Positions 25,727 to 35,374 are shown, counted from the first letter of the stretch. The stretch is 64,000 nucleotides of DNA from Flavobacterium subsaxonicum WB 4.1-42 = DSM 21790 (GCF_000422725.1 NZ_KE383911.1:124001-188000), one strand, 5' to 3'. Notes: generated by a model from the sequence alone, not told the origin. Numbers and translations: made by a program.

Positions 25727-26863
25727 ATGAAAAAACACTACCCGTTAACGCTACTGCTTGTCCTGTTTTTTTCGGTGTTTTTATCATGCGGATCGGATGA
25801 CGGTACCGATTATACCGATCCTAACCCCACGCCTGTAGATACCCTGCCTACCGATACCGTTACGCCTGCGCCGCAATCGCCGGTAGTAATGGACCTTACC
25901 ACGGTGCCTTATGCGAAGTTATCAGATTATAATTTTTTTGAGGGCGACCTTAAAAACCTGTCGCCGGTATATGGCGTGCTTCCGTACGACCTTAACAGCT
26001 CGCTCTTTACAGATTATGCCAGGAAAAAACGTTTTGTATGGATACCCGCCGGCAAAAAAGCTACGTATACTACAGATGGAACCGTGTTGGATTTCCCTAC
26101 AGGTACTGCCCTTATAAAAACGTTTTACTACAATACGGTGGTGCCCGATAATAGTACTATTATAATAGAAACCAGGGTTATGATTCGTAAAGAATCGGGC
26201 TGGATGTTTGCCACCTATGTTTGGAACGAAGCGCAAACCGAAGCCGTACTAAACACTACCGGCTTTACACAACGCATTAAGTTTGACGAAAACGGCACCA
26301 TTAAAACCACCGATTATGTTGTGCCGCTTACCACACAATGCATACAATGCCACGAGGTTAGCGAAACGGCAACGGCTGTTGGGCCTAAGCCCCAAAACCT
26401 TAATAAACTTTACAATTATGCCGATGGCACTAAAAACCAGCTGGCCAAATGGATAGAGTTTGGTTACCTTAACACCGCTCCATCAACCATTATATCTACA
26501 GTAGACTGGACTGATGCCTCGCAACCGCTGGAACTGCGTGTGCGATCGTACGTAGATATCAACTGCGCCCATTGCCATACCGATAATACCGATTGCGGCT
26601 ATACCCCCATGAATTTTGCCTTTAACAAAAGCGGCTTAACGCCCGATAATATGGGCATTTGCAGGACACCGGTAGACTTTGTAACCGGCAACCAGCAGTA
26701 CATTGTAACCGGCCAGGATGCAGAAGGGTCGCTGATGCATTTCAGGATGAATACGTCCATACAATCGGAAATGATGCCGCCCCTTGGCAGAAAATTAGTG
26801 CACCAGGAAGCGGTAGCCCTTATAGAGCAGTGGATAAACAGTTTAGCTGCCACCTGCCCGTAA
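25727..26863 (+). CDS. Dihaem c-type cytochrome lipoprotein (SO2930/HNE_0200-like)
   Basis: 378 residues from ATG at 25727. The lipoprotein signal has a lipobox ending FLSCGSDD, followed by a low-complexity Thr/Pro linker. Two CxxCH haem sites are seen: CIQCH (205-209) and CAHCH (280-284). LNSSLFTDYARKKRFVWIP and FPTGTALIKTFYY are typical of the SO2930/HNE_0200 family of dihaem proteins. It is anchored in the envelope with haem attached covalently in the periplasm. Its redox partner is unknown. The gene has its own promoter just after the thioesterase stop. Confidence 0.88.
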   Translation: MKKHYPLTLLLVLFFSVFLSCGSDDGTDYTDPNPTPVDTLPTDTVTPAPQSPVVMDLTTVPYAKLSDYNFFEGDLKNLSPVYGVLPYDLNSSLFTDYARKKRFVWIPAGKKATYTTDGTVLDFPTGTALIKTFYYNTVVPDNSTIIIETRVMIRKESGWMFATYVWNEAQTEAVLNTTGFTQRIKFDENGTIKTTDYVVPLTTQCIQCHEVSETATAVGPKPQNLNKLYNYADGTKNQLAKWIEFGYLNTAPSTIISTVDWTDASQPLELRVRSYVDINCAHCHTDNTDCGYTPMNFAFNKSGLTPDNMGICRTPVDFVTGNQQYIVTGQDAEGSLMHFRMNTSIQSEMMPPLGRKLVHQEAVALIEQWINSLAATCP

Positions 26864-26959
26864 GCTTTATTTTAAGAAGCATTGCATTTTAATGCAGGAA
26901 AATGTTAAAGAAATGATAAAATTTTTTATATATTTCGGCCATAATCCATCCCCCTCAAA

Positions 26960-28870
26960 ATGAAACGCTTTTTTACCCTTTTGCTAACCATTGCCGCTAC
27001 TACAGCATGGTCTCAAAAAAACATAGACCCAACCCCCGAAGACATTGCCATGGCCAAAGAAATTAGGGCTAAGCACAGCAAGGATGATGTGGCACTACTG
27101 TTTAGTAACGAGACTGTAAGCTTTGGCAAAACCGATAATAACGTAACGGTAAGCCATAACGTAAAAGAAAAACTGATTAATATTAACCACCGTGCTGATA
27201 TCCAGAAGTACGAATTTTACGATAGCGAGTCGCAAATAGAAGATTTTAGCATAAAATACCGCAACGATAAAAACGCTAATTTTTTAGTTAAAGACGAATT
27301 TTACAACAGCAACGACCTTTTTTATGCCGATTACCGCGTAAAATACATGAATGTTGATTTTCCGGTGCAGGGCTATACCTATAATTACGAGCTTACTAAA
27401 AAGTATAAAGATGTAAAGTATTTTACAACCATGTACTTTCAGGATAATTATCCTAACCTTAAAAAACAAATTACCATAACGGTGCCCGATTGGCTGGAGC
27501 TGGAAATTAAAGAGTTTAATTTTAATGGCTACGATATTAAAAAATCCAAACAGCCCGATGCCGCCCATAAAACGGTAACCTACACCTACACGCTGGATAA
27601 TGCCGATGCTATGGTAAAGGAGGAGTCTACCCCGGGGCCGTCGTACCTGTACCCACACCTGCTTATAATTGCCAAGTCGTTTACTAAAGACGGTAAAAAA
27701 ACCACGCTTTTTAACGCCACCGCCGATTTGTATAAGTGGTACAAATCGTTAGTAGACGGTATCGAAGAAAAGCCTGTTGCACTAAAAGACAAGGTTAAAG
27801 AGCTTACCGCCAACGCAAAAACTGACGAAGAAAAGATAAAAAGCATCTATTACTGGGTTCAGGATAATATTAGGTACATAGCTTTTGAAGACGGCCTTGC
27901 AGGCTTTAAGCCGGAGGCATCTCAAAATGTATTTACAAAACGCTACGGCGATTGCAAGGGCATGGCCAACCTTATGCGCCAAATGCTTAAAGAAGCCGGT
28001 TTTGATGCCCGCCTTACCTGGATTGGCACCCGCCACATTGCTTACGATTATACTACGCCATCGCTTAGCGTAGATAACCACATGATATGCACGCTGTTTA
28101 AAGACGGCAAAAAGTACTTTTTAGATGGTACAGAAAAATACAATTCGTTTGGCGAATATGCCGAAAGGATACAGGGCAAAGAGGTAATGATAGAAGATGG
28201 TGATAAGTTTATTATAGAAAAAGTGCCAATGGCTTTGCCTGCCGCCAATAAAGAAACGTATGCCAACAGCTTTAAGATAGATAACGAGATGCTTGTGGGC
28301 AAAATAAGCGGCACCATTAAAGGCGAAAGCCGTGCCTCATTTTTATACGGCTACAACAACATTAAAAACGACAAGAAAGAAAACGCCCTGCAGTACTACC
28401 TTTCCGGCGGCGATAAAAACCTTGCCGTTACCAACATTGTAACGTCAGACCTTACCAACCGCGATAAAACGCTAACAGTAGAATATAACGCAGCGGTTAA
28501 AAATAAGGTATCGTCTTTTGATAACGAAATGTACGTAGACCTAAACTACCTTGAAGAGTTTAGCAGCCTGGATTTTAAAGAGCGTAAAACCGATTATGAG
28601 TTTAGTTACAAAAAAGATTATGAGTCGGTTACTACGTTAGAAATTCCTGCCGGATATACCGTAACCAGGCTACCCGATGCCTATACTATTGCTAACGATG
28701 CGTACAGCATGGATGTATCTTACGAGCAAAAAGGCAACAGCATTTTTTACAAAAAACACTTTACCGTTAAAACGGGCACCATTAAAAAAGCCGATTTTAC
28801 TACCTGGAACCAATCTATTACCAGCCTTAAAAGCCTTTATAACGACCAAATTACACTAACCAAACAATAA
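26960..28870 (+). CDS. DUF3857 protein with intact transglutaminase-like triad
   Basis: 636 residues with a signal peptide (about 1-18). A DUF3857 beta-domain occupies about 50-260, followed by a transglutaminase-like domain with Cys332 (RYGDCKGMANLM), His374 (VDNHMICTLF) and Asp389 (YFLDGTEKY), then a C-terminal beta-domain. The full Cys-His-Asp triad predicts a periplasmic thiol hydrolase or amidase of unknown substrate. It overlaps the next gene, a paralogue without the triad, by one base (taATG). Confidence 0.88.
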   Translation: MKRFFTLLLTIAATTAWSQKNIDPTPEDIAMAKEIRAKHSKDDVALLFSNETVSFGKTDNNVTVSHNVKEKLININHRADIQKYEFYDSESQIEDFSIKYRNDKNANFLVKDEFYNSNDLFYADYRVKYMNVDFPVQGYTYNYELTKKYKDVKYFTTMYFQDNYPNLKKQITITVPDWLELEIKEFNFNGYDIKKSKQPDAAHKTVTYTYTLDNADAMVKEESTPGPSYLYPHLLIIAKSFTKDGKKTTLFNATADLYKWYKSLVDGIEEKPVALKDKVKELTANAKTDEEKIKSIYYWVQDNIRYIAFEDGLAGFKPEASQNVFTKRYGDCKGMANLMRQMLKEAGFDARLTWIGTRHIAYDYTTPSLSVDNHMICTLFKDGKKYFLDGTEKYNSFGEYAERIQGKEVMIEDGDKFIIEKVPMALPAANKETYANSFKIDNEMLVGKISGTIKGESRASFLYGYNNIKNDKKENALQYYLSGGDKNLAVTNIVTSDLTNRDKTLTVEYNAAVKNKVSSFDNEMYVDLNYLEEFSSLDFKERKTDYEFSYKKDYESVTTLEIPAGYTVTRLPDAYTIANDAYSMDVSYEQKGNSIFYKKHFTVKTGTIKKADFTTWNQSITSLKSLYNDQITLTKQ

Positions 28871-31017
28871 TGAGAACGAGATTGCTTATTATGCTGCTGT
28901 TTTTATACAGCGGCTTTGCATTTGCGCAAAAAAAAGACAAAGTACAAGAATTATTCTGGGGCCCTACAGATGCCTATAAATCGGTTACGGCCATTCCGGA
29001 TAAATGGAAGGGTGAGTCGGCAGTAGTAATCTACAAGAACGAAGATTATATTTTTGAGAAAACCGGCATGACGGTTACCTACACCTCATCGGTACGCCGC
29101 AGGGTAAAGCTACTGGACCAGGCTGCTGTTAAAGAGTTTTCAGAATTTTCTTTTAAAGACCAGGTAGAGCGCAGGGATAACTTCTGGATAAGAAAAGGCA
29201 CCAAATCTATAGGCATTAAAGTAATAAAACCCAATGGGTCTGAAACAATAATCGATGTTAAAGAAGAAGCCGTTAAGGTAGAAGAAGGTAAAAAAATCGC
29301 TATCCCCAACCTGGAAATTGGCGATATTATAGATTACTACTTTTACGCTATAGAGCCTTTTAAAACGGCCAGCGAATACGGCTGGGACCCTATTGAGCTA
29401 ACCCTGGGCGACGAATATCCTATCATGAATTTTAGGGTAAGCTTTAAATCAGAAAACGACTTTTTTGTAAACTTCCAGACCTATAACGGTGCACCGGAAC
29501 TTAAAAAAGTGCCCGGTAAAGATAACGAAGGCAGGTACGAGCTGGTTGCTACAGATATTGAAAAGAACGATTTTCCGCGTTGGTTTTTACCTCTGGCAGA
29601 AATGCCCTGCTACAAATTCCAGGTATATTTTGCCCGTAACGGCGCTTTCGAAAAAAACGCATTGGCCTTTTTACCTAAAGAAGAAAGCATTATTAAACAA
29701 ACGGTTTCTAAAGAAGAAGTAAAAGACTATTACAAAAAGAAATTATGGCCTTACGGCGATATGGCCGATATTGAGAGGTTTCTTAAAAAGAACACCTTTA
29801 AAAACGACGAAGAAAAGGTAATTGCCGTATACTACTTTATGCGCCACCAGTACCTTACCCGTTATATTGAGGCGTTTACTACCTACAAGGCCAATATTAT
29901 AGATCCGTTTAGCCTGTACGGGGCCTACCCTATTTTAATGGACTCTGAAACTGAATTCATTAAACACTTTATGGCTTTTTGCAAAGACAACAAAATTAGC
30001 TATGACATTATTGTTGCCACACCGCGCGAAAATGGCCCGATAGCCGACCTGTTACTACAGGCCAACACCCAGCTATTAATAAAAGTTAATACTGATAACC
30101 CTGTGTACCTAAGCCTGTTTGGCGGCTTTACCACTGCTAACCAGCTTGCTTATGCTATAGAAGGTACCAACGCCTACGAGCTTAATGTTACCAAGCACGA
30201 GGTATCTGGCGTTAAAGAAATTAAACTGCCTGCCACTACCCATAAAGACAACCGCAGTAAAGAGGTGCTTAACGTTACGCTTAGCGACGATCTTGCCACG
30301 GTTAACATTGCAAGGGAATCATCTCTTTACGGCCATAATAAAGAGCAGGAACAGGCCGAGAAGCTGTACTTTTTTAATTATGTAGACGAAGATTATGCTA
30401 AGTACCAAACCAAGTCTGTGGCAGATCTTATGAGTAAAAAGAAAAAAGAGCAGTTTGTGCGCGAGTTCGATGCTCTTAAAAACAAGCTTTCAGACAGGCA
30501 GAAGGAAGAACAAAAAGAGTCGCTGCAAGGCGAGTTTGGCTTTGATGTTGCCGACCAGAAGCTGGAAATTGTACAAACCGGCCGCTATGCCGCAGATGAG
30601 CCTTTTGTTTACAAAGAAGAGTTTGCCGTAAAAAACAACCTTATTAAAAAAACAGGCCAAAACTATGTTATAGAAATTGGCAAGCTTATTAGCCAGCAAA
30701 CCAACTTTGAAGATAAAGACAGAAACCGTACAAAAGGTGTGTACATGCAGTATCCGCGCTCGTATAGCGAGAATATAACCTTTACCATCCCGGCAGGCTA
30801 TACTGTTTCGGGCCTTGATAAGCTAAATAAGAATGTAGAAAACGCTACCGGTGGGTTTATAAGCACTGCAAAAATAGAGGGCGATAAACTTATAATCAAT
30901 ACCAATAAGTATTATGCCAATTATTATGAGCCTGCCACCAACTGGAAAAACATGCTGGCATTTTTAGATACTGCCTACCAGTTTACACAGGAAAAAATAC
31001 TTTTAAAGAAGAACTAA
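28870..31017 (+). CDS. DUF3857 protein, transglutaminase-like domain without catalytic residues
   Basis: 715 residues with a signal peptide (about 1-19, FLYSGFAFAQ). The DUF3857 domain is clear (SSVRRRVKLLDQAAVKEFSE, LEIGDIIDYYFYAIEPF). At the place of the transglutaminase core, EEKVIAVYYFMRHQYLTRY aligns with the paralogue's helix, but the Cys motif is missing (MDSETEFIKHFMAFCKDN instead of GDCKGMANLM) and the His and Asp are not evident. It is likely a non-catalytic partner of the gene at 26960, with which it is translationally coupled. Confidence 0.85.
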   Translation: MRTRLLIMLLFLYSGFAFAQKKDKVQELFWGPTDAYKSVTAIPDKWKGESAVVIYKNEDYIFEKTGMTVTYTSSVRRRVKLLDQAAVKEFSEFSFKDQVERRDNFWIRKGTKSIGIKVIKPNGSETIIDVKEEAVKVEEGKKIAIPNLEIGDIIDYYFYAIEPFKTASEYGWDPIELTLGDEYPIMNFRVSFKSENDFFVNFQTYNGAPELKKVPGKDNEGRYELVATDIEKNDFPRWFLPLAEMPCYKFQVYFARNGAFEKNALAFLPKEESIIKQTVSKEEVKDYYKKKLWPYGDMADIERFLKKNTFKNDEEKVIAVYYFMRHQYLTRYIEAFTTYKANIIDPFSLYGAYPILMDSETEFIKHFMAFCKDNKISYDIIVATPRENGPIADLLLQANTQLLIKVNTDNPVYLSLFGGFTTANQLAYAIEGTNAYELNVTKHEVSGVKEIKLPATTHKDNRSKEVLNVTLSDDLATVNIARESSLYGHNKEQEQAEKLYFFNYVDEDYAKYQTKSVADLMSKKKKEQFVREFDALKNKLSDRQKEEQKESLQGEFGFDVADQKLEIVQTGRYAADEPFVYKEEFAVKNNLIKKTGQNYVIEIGKLISQQTNFEDKDRNRTKGVYMQYPRSYSENITFTIPAGYTVSGLDKLNKNVENATGGFISTAKIEGDKLIINTNKYYANYYEPATNWKNMLAFLDTAYQFTQEKILLKKN

Positions 31018-31039
31018 GATACCAATATTCACAAACACA

Positions 31040-31083
31040 AAAGCCCCGCTATATTACCTATAGACGGGGCTTTCTACTTAAAA
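31040..31083. terminator. Bidirectional terminator
   Basis: AAAGCCCCG (31040-31048) pairs with CGGGGCTTT (31075-31083). It separates the convergent DUF3857 and cupredoxin genes. Confidence 0.75.
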
Positions 31084-31093
31084 ACCTTACTTA

Positions 31094-31669
31094 TTATTTT
31101 TTAACCAGGGTTATATTTTTAGACTGGCTGCCGCTAAATACCTTTACAAGGTACGTGCCTTCGGTATAGCCCTGCAGGTATACTTTTACGGTGTTTGTAG
31201 TAGTTGCGGTGTCCGATAATTGCCTTCCGGCGATGTCGTATACAACTACCCTGTCTATGGTGTTTTTACCGTTAATGGTAACCACATCGGTTGCCGGGTT
31301 AGGAAAGTAGTCAAAGTCAAGGGCAGTAACATCATCAACCGCTAAAAGGGGTTGTGTAGTAATGGTACCGGCCATCATTGGGTGTATAGCACAGGCATAA
31401 TCAGTACTGCCCACTACGGTAAAGGTATGGCTGTACTCCTGGTTAGCACCGGTAAGCTGGGCACTGGCAAAAGTTTCGGCACCGCCCGATGCGCTTGTAA
31501 CGGTGTGTGGCAGGGTGTCATCCCACGTCCATTTTACAATATCGCCGGCATTAACCGTCATAGAAGCCTGGCTTTCACTCACGCCCATAAACCACGATAT
31601 AACATGGGTGGTTTGAGCACTCAAAGCTACAGAGGCAAATAAGGCAGTGCATAGTAATAGTTTTTTCAT
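31094..31669 (-). CDS. Cupredoxin-type copper protein with T9SS sorting domain
   Basis: 191 residues from ATG at 31669, which gives a proper signal peptide (LLLCTALFASVALSAQ); an earlier start would prefix it with a polar stretch. The mature N-terminal part is a plastocyanin/azurin-like domain with type 1 copper ligands visible as LPHTV (His) and YACAIHPMMAG (Cys, His, Met), the spacing resembling amicyanin. The C-terminal ~75 residues form a type A sorting domain (FDYFPNPATDVVTING, VVYDIAGRQL, EGTYLVKVFSG). It is therefore predicted to be a surface-delivered electron-transfer protein. Confidence 0.88.
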   Translation of the reverse strand: MKKLLLCTALFASVALSAQTTHVISWFMGVSESQASMTVNAGDIVKWTWDDTLPHTVTSASGGAETFASAQLTGANQEYSHTFTVVGSTDYACAIHPMMAGTITTQPLLAVDDVTALDFDYFPNPATDVVTINGKNTIDRVVVYDIAGRQLSDTATTTNTVKVYLQGYTEGTYLVKVFSGSQSKNITLVKK

Positions 31670-31992
31670 GATAGTGTTGTTTAAATTGTATACTTGTTTT
31701 AGTAATAATACTACAAAGTACACGCTATTTAAAGTAGCACTACATGCCTATTTAGAATCTACCCGTTTACGGTTTAGTATATAGGGGTTTCTATTTAGTA
31801 TTCGATATTTTAGTTGGGGGTTGCGAGTTTGGAGTTATGAGTTGCGAGTTTGGAGTTGGGGTCTGGAGTTGCCAGTTGCCAAGTTGCGAATTAAAAACAA
31901 TAGGAGAGAATATAGATAACTTACACGACCTTTTATAACTCATAACCTATAACTCCAAACCCATAACTCACAACCCACAACCCAAAACCTAT
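31670..31992. repeat. Intergenic region with two blocks of 7-bp repeats in opposite orientation
   Basis: No gene is supported here. Block A (31813-31889) has GAGTTGC, GAGTTTG, GAGTTAT, GAGTTGC, GAGTTTG, GAGTTGG. Block B (31934-31991) has ATAACTC, ATAACCT, ATAACTC, CAAACCC, ATAACTC, ACAACCC, ACAACCC, AAAACCT. Block B is largely the reverse complement of block A units, so the two could pair as a large imperfect hairpin between the cupredoxin and channel genes. Confidence 0.85.
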
Positions 31993-32955
31993 TTATATTA
32001 CCACTTCCTTAAAGCTATTCAGCCTGCCCAAATGCAGAATGGTTTTGGTTTTATCGGGGCTCTCGGTATACATCATATCGAATTTTGCGCCGTACACCAC
32101 CTCATCAAAAGTGTAGGATGTACTGGCGGCTACCGTGGCGCTAAACAAATCGTCAAACGCTTTTATGTACACAATAACCTCGCCTTCGGCACCCATAAAA
32201 TCCTGTTTGGTAAAGCCAAAAAACGGACTCTCCTCGGTAATGGCGTGCACCAGTGTCCAGCTTAACGAAAGGGTTGTTATTTTTTCTATTTCCAGCGGAA
32301 GCACATAAAATTTATTAACCATATTGCCGGCATCATCTTTAATAGTCATGCCCAGGGTCATGCGGGCTTCGGCATCTATAAGCGTGTTATTTTTAAAGGG
32401 CGCCATGCGCAGCATAAGCCCCATACCGCCACGGTAAGGCGCTATTAAAGCATTGTGCGAAAATTTAAGAAACGCCTTTGGCCGGCTAAACCGTCCGTAA
32501 AATAAACCCGTGGCAATGGCAAAGCTCAGCAGGCCGGTAAGGGCTTCGGCGGCAGCCAGGGCGCTCGTGGCAAAACCGCTGGGGCTAATATGCCCGTAAC
32601 CCACGGTTGTAAACGTTTGGGCACTAAAAAAGTAAGCCTTGCCAAACCGCAACCATTCAGATCCGCCTGCTTCAATCCCGCTAAGGTATTCTACACCAAT
32701 GGCATAATACAGCACGGCAAACACAAAGTTAATGCCCATATAAAAGGCCAGCAGCAGGCCTAAAAACTTATAGCCCGGCATGTTGAGCATGGTGTGGTAC
32801 CAGCTAATGCGGCTAAAAAAGGTAAGGCCGCGCTTTTCTATATTAGCCGACCCGTCTTTATTAATAAAACGCCCGCCATAGCTGGAGGCGCTGGTACCAA
32901 AACCGGTGGTTTCGCTGGCTTTGGCTTTGGTATTGATCTTCTTTAAAAAATCCAT
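31993..32955 (-). CDS. Inward-rectifier-type potassium channel
   Basis: 320 residues from ATG at 32955. A longer start at 32988 lies upstream of a -7 element and is rejected. An N-terminal slide-helix region is followed by TM1 (about 55-80, LGLLLAFYMGINFVFAVLYY), the pore helix and filter FTTVGYGHISPSG, and TM2 (ALTGLLSFAIATGLFYGRF). A cytoplasmic beta-sandwich (about 140-320) with LMLRMAPFKNN follows. This is a KirBac-type channel of the inner membrane. The filter GYG predicts K+ selectivity. The regulatory ligand is not evident. Confidence 0.92.
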   Translation of the reverse strand: MDFLKKINTKAKASETTGFGTSASSYGGRFINKDGSANIEKRGLTFFSRISWYHTMLNMPGYKFLGLLLAFYMGINFVFAVLYYAIGVEYLSGIEAGGSEWLRFGKAYFFSAQTFTTVGYGHISPSGFATSALAAAEALTGLLSFAIATGLFYGRFSRPKAFLKFSHNALIAPYRGGMGLMLRMAPFKNNTLIDAEARMTLGMTIKDDAGNMVNKFYVLPLEIEKITTLSLSWTLVHAITEESPFFGFTKQDFMGAEGEVIVYIKAFDDLFSATVAASTSYTFDEVVYGAKFDMMYTESPDKTKTILHLGRLNSFKEVVI

Positions 32956-32976
32956 TGTTAGGGGAGATTGGTGCAA

Positions 32977-32984
32977 CAAATGTA
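32977..32984 (-). promoter_or_regulatory. Promoter -7 element of the Kir channel gene
   Basis: On the minus strand it reads TACATTTG (TAnnTTTG). It lies 22 bp before the ATG at 32955 and downstream of the alternative start at 32988, so it fixes the shorter start. Confidence 0.6.
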
Positions 32985-33031
32985 GCAAAAGGGCACTTAT
33001 AATTTACAGGCAGTATTACGGCTTAAATTGG

Positions 33032-33072
33032 CAAAAAAAAATCCGGAGAGGCACTACAGCCCATCCGGATTT
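33032..33072 (-). terminator. Terminator of the CotH-domain gene
   Basis: On the minus strand AAATCCGGA (33072-33064) pairs with TCCGGATTT (33047-33039), followed by a T run. It stops transcription before the Kir promoter. Confidence 0.85.
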
Positions 33073-33092
33073 ATTATTGAACACTATTCTAA

Positions 33093-35171
33093 TTAATTTT
33101 TAATGATCTTTTGGGTTACGCTACCTTTAGTACCGGCCACTTTTACAAAATAAATGCCCTGCGCATAGCCACTTAAGTCAACTTTTAAAGTAGTGGTTTC
33201 GGCTGTAGCCGATTGTAATAGCTTACCGTATATATCGTACACCTCGATGTTTTTAAGCACATCGTTAGCCTGGATGGTAAGTATATTACTAACCGGGTTA
33301 GGATACATCACGATAGTCGCTGCTGTAGCACTTTGGGTTGCAACCGATAGATCGCCATCCTGATAGGCCGCCCAGCTGCCCGGCAGGCTGTTGTCTGAGT
33401 TTTCATCAACCAGTATAAGGTAAGCACCACTGCCATCGGCATCCGGCCACGGGGCGCTGTCGCTGTATTCTACGGCATCTATAATATTGCCCCAGCCATC
33501 GGCCAAAACAAGAGCCTGGCTGCTGTTAGACAAATTGCGCTGAAACTGCCCAAATGCCGTAACGCCGTACTTGGCCTCAAAAACATCGGGGTTACTGGCA
33601 ATTTGTATTTTTTGCAGTGGCGCTATGGTAGCATCTGCCGGAAACTGGTACGATACGCCCAGCTCCCTTAAATACACTCCCGTAAGGTTAACAGTAGTAG
33701 TACCTATGTTTTTAATTTCGATAAACTCCTGGTCGTCAGATTCCGGAAACTCGTCCGACTCCGCAGGGTTGTAATTGATCTTGGTTATAACCAGTGGTGG
33801 AACCTCGATGTTATCACAGGCGCTGTAGCTGCCAATGTGTGCGTCTATCCAGCTTATGCGCTCCTGTAGCCACGATTTTAGGTTGGCAATTTCCTGAGCA
33901 TGGTTGGGTACAGTGCCCCATGTTTGCTGTTCGCGCACGGTAGCATCGGCAATAAGCGCAACCGTTGTATCTATAAATTCTTCAAGCTTATCATAGCTAA
34001 GCGGCTGGCCATCGGCAGTAACTTCATTCCACCTTCTGGAAAAATAGCATTTAAAGGTAGGGTTATCAAACAGGTCGGTCCAAAATTTAGGGCCTTCGTT
34101 GCCGCCATCGCTAAACTGCCATACATCGGTATGGCTGCGGTCTAAACCATATGCAAACAGATCGTTACCGTAAGTAAGGTTAAAATCCCAGATGGGGCCC
34201 GCGCGCAGTTTGCCGCCTTTATCTTTATGAAAAAACGTACTTATCTGGTAGCCATCGGCGTTAGACGAAATCTCGTTCATAACAAAAAAATCTACAAACG
34301 TAGGGATATCTATAACTGATGGGAAACCCGTACTTAAATTGGTGTTATTAGTATGCGCTTTGCTTGCCAACGCTAAAAACTGATTGTGTATGTAGGTGTT
34401 TTGCGCCGGGGTAACATCTTCGGGCTTAGGCAATTCGTGTATAAAATCGGTTGTTCCTGCATACGATGGCATAACCCAAGCCACAGGGTCGCCGCCTGTA
34501 GTTTTATCGGCTTTGGTAATATAGCCGCCTGTAAGGGCCATACCGGCATCGGCATCTTCGTCTATCGCCTCAATATTAATGCGGTTGGTATCGTCTTTAA
34601 GCTTTTCCTGCAGCACGTACAGGCCCTTGTATTCGCCATTTAGCACCATTTCGCAATACTGGGTGCGCACCGTATAATAGCCAATAGCGCGCGAAAGGTT
34701 GTAGGTAAGGTGATCGCGCATAAGCGATGGGTCGAACGCCAGGCCGTTAAGTATCCAGTCGTTTTGTTTAGGCATACCCATAATGCTTACCTTTTTTTTG
34801 GTGCTGTCATTATCTTCGTAGGTTGTCCAGCCGTATTGTTTTTTAGGTAAATCCTGCGATGTAGAGCCGCGCAATTCTATCTTAATGCGCCCTTCATAAT
34901 CTAAAAAATCTTCGGTATCCTGGTCGGTTACAAAATTAGTAGAGCCGTCTTCATGGTAAATAATCTTCATACTGGCCGGCACTTTAGGGTCATCCGGTAT
35001 TACGGTTGGCTGCCCGGTATTGGGGTCAATATCGGTATTAATAATAACAATAGGCAGGTTGCTTTGGGTAAAGTTAACCTGGCAATAGGCTGCGGCCTGC
35101 AAAAAAAGCAGGGCTGCAAGCAACATTTTTTTAGAGCATAAAGCGCTAAGGGTTAGTAGTTTTGGTTTCAT
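33093..35171 (-). CDS. Secreted CotH-kinase-like protein with lamin-tail and T9SS domains
   Basis: 692 residues from ATG at 35171, which follows a full -33/-7 promoter. Signal peptide about 1-32. The CotH domain (about 60-400) shows RIKIELRGSTSQDLPKKQ, DWILNGLAFDPSLMRDHL, GEYKGLYVLQEKL and AGPIWDFNLTYGN with the metal/ATP-binding Asp. A lamin-tail domain follows (about 455-580, DQEFIEIKNIGTTTVNL), then a type A sorting domain (MYPNPVSNILTIQAN to the C-terminal KIIKN). CotH proteins are atypical kinases of secreted proteins in Bacillus spores; the target here is unknown. It is delivered to the surface by the T9SS. Confidence 0.9.
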   Translation of the reverse strand: MKPKLLTLSALCSKKMLLAALLFLQAAAYCQVNFTQSNLPIVIINTDIDPNTGQPTVIPDDPKVPASMKIIYHEDGSTNFVTDQDTEDFLDYEGRIKIELRGSTSQDLPKKQYGWTTYEDNDSTKKKVSIMGMPKQNDWILNGLAFDPSLMRDHLTYNLSRAIGYYTVRTQYCEMVLNGEYKGLYVLQEKLKDDTNRINIEAIDEDADAGMALTGGYITKADKTTGGDPVAWVMPSYAGTTDFIHELPKPEDVTPAQNTYIHNQFLALASKAHTNNTNLSTGFPSVIDIPTFVDFFVMNEISSNADGYQISTFFHKDKGGKLRAGPIWDFNLTYGNDLFAYGLDRSHTDVWQFSDGGNEGPKFWTDLFDNPTFKCYFSRRWNEVTADGQPLSYDKLEEFIDTTVALIADATVREQQTWGTVPNHAQEIANLKSWLQERISWIDAHIGSYSACDNIEVPPLVITKINYNPAESDEFPESDDQEFIEIKNIGTTTVNLTGVYLRELGVSYQFPADATIAPLQKIQIASNPDVFEAKYGVTAFGQFQRNLSNSSQALVLADGWGNIIDAVEYSDSAPWPDADGSGAYLILVDENSDNSLPGSWAAYQDGDLSVATQSATAATIVMYPNPVSNILTIQANDVLKNIEVYDIYGKLLQSATAETTTLKVDLSGYAQGIYFVKVAGTKGSVTQKIIKN

Positions 35172-35192
35172 GTTAAAGGTTACGTGTTTGGG

Positions 35193-35222
35193 CAAATGTA
35201 ATATTAATTTGGTATCGGCCAA
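35193..35222 (-). promoter_or_regulatory. Complete Bacteroidota promoter of the CotH-domain gene
   Basis: On the minus strand the -33 TTG (35222-35220) is followed after 19 bp by TACATTTG (35200-35193), the standard spacing for the Bacteroidota primary sigma factor. The ATG at 35171 is 21 bp further on. Confidence 0.75.
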
Positions 35223-35328
35223 TACTTTTATTTAACATTACTGTAACATTTTATTAAAATTGCCGACATATTAGCAGTACCCTGATAAGAACAATGCATT
35301 TTGTAAAATTACTTTTACTAATATTTTC

Positions 35329-35336
35329 TATATTTG
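35329..35336 (+). promoter_or_regulatory. Promoter -7 element of the S9 peptidase gene
   Basis: TATATTTG lies 38 bp before the ATG at 35375 and after an alternative ATG at 35294, so it supports the shorter start. No -33 TTG at 19 bp is seen; the nearest TTG is 25 bp away. Confidence 0.5.
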
Positions 35337-35374
35337 GGTACAATCTTATAATCATCAAATCAATTAACAACAAA

